The notes under the pieces: generated by a model | Databases searched by the model: none | Seen by the model: only the letters and a program-made list of their open reading frames with translations | What the model was told of the DNA's origin: nothing | Made by a program: the position numbers and the translations under genes | Assembly (NCBI RefSeq): GCF_900115735.1 | Contig: NZ_FOXO01000004.1 | Coordinates: forward strand, 40,417-104,416 | Direction of reading: 5' to 3' | DNA from: Butyrivibrio proteoclasticus | GTDB lineage: Bacteria > Bacillota > Clostridia > Lachnospirales > Lachnospiraceae | Length of the DNA: 64,000 nucleotides | Shown here: positions 62,369 through 64,000 of the stretch, piece after piece | Position numbering within the stretch: the stretch's first letter is position 1 | Layout of the letters: each line of letters opens with the position of its first letter

Positions 62369-64000
62369 TCAATCATCGCCCGATATTTGTTCAGATGCAC
62401 TTTCAGTAGACGATGCTTCGTTTACTTCTTCTTTTTCACTTTCGCTATCTATATTATTTTCAGATGAACTATTTAATGAAGACTCTTCCTCTTCTTTAAA
62501 AACTGCTATGTTCGAAATGTCTTCCGGAATTTCAAAATCTGCATTTTCACTGTTTGAAAGGTCAATTGCGCTTTTACTTTCTGCTGCCTCATCACTTTCT
62601 TTTTCTGCTGTACTTCCGGCAATTGTATTTTCTTGTGTTCCAGACATGCCTTCAGTACTCTCGTTCATAGATGTTTCAGCTGAAGCGTTTTCTTCTGTAG
62701 ATAACTCAAATCCCTTGAACAGACTTTCAATATCTATTTTTCTTTCCGGGACCATCATGTGCGATGTCATTATATTTCTTGGGCTTGGCACATTTACTGT
62801 ACTGTTGTAATCCCTATGATTTTGGTCAAAAGAAATATGCGCCTTAATAATCTGTCCATGAACATATCCACATGATGTACGATATCCTATAAGCTGACCA
62901 TCTTCATAATCACATTTTTTTATCTTCTCAGTATCCACCTTGATTTCTCTTCTGGCTCTGTCACGAAAGACATTAATGTCCAACGTGGACTCATAATGGT
63001 AGCCATCGTCCGATTCATATTCGATTCCACAATAGTTGCATCGCCATCTAAAAATCGGATCATCGCCATTGTCACGATCAGTTACATGATTAAGCTTATC
63101 GCAATTATCCCTTGTTCTGTATGAATACCGATATGCAAAATCATAGCAACTGTCAGTGTGATTATGAATTACAGGTACATTGTAGCATCCGCCTCTTCTG
63201 TTTTCAGGAACATATTCTTCGTCGCACTCTCTGCCTTCTCCATCCCTGTGGTAGTGATATTCGTACTCAACATTGCCTGACACATCACCATTTCCCAAAA
63301 TAATCTGCTGAGGAATTCTGTTTATAGCATCGCTAAGTTCTTTAAATGTGGCATCCTGTCTGACATCAACGCCTTTAGTGAGTAATGTGGATGCCAATAG
63401 CTTTTTGCCATCACTCACACGCTGAAAAACCTCATCAAGTTTTGAATTTGTTTTATTTAACTCACCGGCTATATAGCTCTTTAAATCGTATGTATTATTT
63501 AAAGAGGCATCTGTAATATTCTTGAAGCTATTATTTATTGAGGCATTAAGCTCATTAAACTTATTGTTATTTGTATTGTTCATACCATCAAGCTTACTGT
63601 TTGTGGCTTTATCCATTGCATCAAGCTTGCTATTTGTTGATTTATCCATAAAATCAAGTTTGTCATTGGTAGCTTTTCCCATAGAGCTTATCCTGTCATT
63701 TGTAGACCTATCTATGGCATCAAGCTTGCTACTGGTATTTTTACCAAGTTCATCCAGTTTACTTCCGGTTTTTTTATCAATCGCGTCAAGCTTATTATTT
63801 GTTGTATTTCCCATTTTATCAATTTTATTATTGGTTGATGATTGCATTTCATTGAGCTTATTATTTAGAGATGAATGCATTTCATTGAACTTTTTGTTTG
63901 TAGATGAATTCATCTCATCAAGTTTTTTATTTGTGGATGTATTCATTTTGTCCAATTTACTGCTAGCTGCTGCACTTATCTCATCAAGCTTTTTGTTTGT
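62369..64000 (-). CDS. 11-residue-repeat coiled-coil protein with Cys/His domain, 5' end beyond the window
   Basis: The frame is open to the right edge, so the N-terminus is missing. The visible 543 residues start with tandem 11-residue units such as STNKKLDEMNS, STNNKIDKMGN and STNSKLDAMDK (about 14 in view), a likely right-handed or three-helix coiled coil. A linker DGKKLLASTLLTKGVDVRQD then ATFKELSDAINRI resembles the 'KGV.t..aTF.el...I' module of phage tail and surface proteins. A Cys/His-rich part follows (GRECDEEYVPENRRGGCYNV, HNHTDSCY, CNYCG), then an acidic Ser/Glu tail. A surface or phage-derived structural protein is plausible. Confidence 0.7.
   Translation of the reverse strand, partial: TNKKLDEISAAASSKLDKMNTSTNKKLDEMNSSTNKKFNEMHSSLNNKLNEMQSSTNNKIDKMGNTTNNKLDAIDKKTGSKLDELGKNTSSKLDAIDRSTNDRISSMGKATNDKLDFMDKSTNSKLDAMDKATNSKLDGMNNTNNNKFNELNASINNSFKNITDASLNNTYDLKSYIAGELNKTNSKLDEVFQRVSDGKKLLASTLLTKGVDVRQDATFKELSDAINRIPQQIILGNGDVSGNVEYEYHYHRDGEGRECDEEYVPENRRGGCYNVPVIHNHTDSCYDFAYRYSYRTRDNCDKLNHVTDRDNGDDPIFRWRCNYCGIEYESDDGYHYESTLDINVFRDRARREIKVDTEKIKKCDYEDGQLIGYRTSCGYVHGQIIKAHISFDQNHRDYNSTVNVPSPRNIMTSHMMVPERKIDIESLFKGFELSTEENASAETSMNESTEGMSGTQENTIAGSTAEKESDEAAESKSAIDLSNSENADFEIPEDISNIAVFKEEEESSLNSSSENNIDSESEKEEVNEASSTESASEQISGDD
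63515..64000 (-). repeat. 33-bp tandem coding repeats
   Basis: DNA form of the 11-residue units in the coiled-coil gene. Period 33 bp, with the core AATAAKAAACTTGATGMXATG-like theme varying at wobble positions. The array continues past the right edge. Confidence 0.75.

Noticed and set aside
62283..62370. Zur operator before the CobW genes
   Set aside because: No palindrome of the Firmicutes Zur type was found; only a promoter is supported.
63515..64000. CRISPR-like array
   Set aside because: Repeats have a strict 33-bp coding period with no spacers and lie inside a continuous frame.
1..64000. tRNA or rRNA genes
   Set aside because: None recognised by eye on either strand; a covariance search would be needed to be sure.

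Overview
The window looks like a chromosomal segment of a Lachnospiraceae bacterium, probably close to Butyrivibrio or Pseudobutyrivibrio. That is inferred from gene content: a SCIFF peptide with its radical SAM maturase (a Clostridia hallmark), fused SecDF, LepA-HemW order, many secreted sugar and amino-acid binding lipoproteins, EAL proteins, and DAP-type MurE. Every intact gene I can support lies on the minus strand. The only plus-strand coding trace is a broken alpha/beta-hydrolase. The minus-strand gene order is therefore read from high to low coordinates.

Region 1-16.8 kb is housekeeping: hisS, rhaM, a CNNM/CorC transporter, the SCIFF peptide with a leaky-looking terminator before its maturase, secDF, msrA, recJ, murE, priA, def, a complete polar amino-acid ABC transporter, and the first codons of fmt. 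The transporter sits between def and fmt, which are normally adjacent.

Region 16.8-28.4 kb holds signalling and carbon uptake. A catalytically complete EAL phosphodiesterase is coupled to a fully degenerate GGDEF/EAL partner. Beyond it lies a sugar locus: binding lipoprotein, two MalF/MalG-type permeases, a LacI regulator and a cytoplasmic GH35 beta-galactosidase. It has a near-consensus promoter, three LacI-type operator palindromes and no ATPase gene, so a shared ATPase elsewhere is implied. Region 28.4-37 kb carries dprA, comM, pilT, a YfbR-type HD phosphohydrolase, hemW, lepA and rpsT, separated by unusually long inverted repeats.

Region 37-46 kb is an accessory zone with heavy gene decay: an Abi gene with an internal deletion, an esterase with an internal deletion, a metallo-beta-lactamase-fold start joined to a PhzF end, an intact IS607-type element (serine recombinase plus TnpB and a probable omega RNA), and a tightly coupled run of small genes, two of them frameshifted (PrsW protease, YdcF-type protein, flavodoxin, unknowns).

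Region 47.6-58.4 kb is the most interesting part. Three very tightly spaced genes encode a 1,194-residue protein without a recognisable catalytic motif, a 1,777-residue DEAH helicase with zinc clusters and a DUF1998-like C-terminus, and a NERD-nuclease/UvrD-like helicase. The first two resemble Druantia type III (DruH-DruE). The NERD helicase as a third component would be a variant of that anti-phage system. A large lipoprotein follows. Region 58.4-64 kb has a truncated secreted-protein gene, a CmpB-type membrane protein, two CobW-family GTPases (one with a huge His/Asp metal-binding stretch), and an 11-residue-repeat coiled-coil protein that runs off the window.
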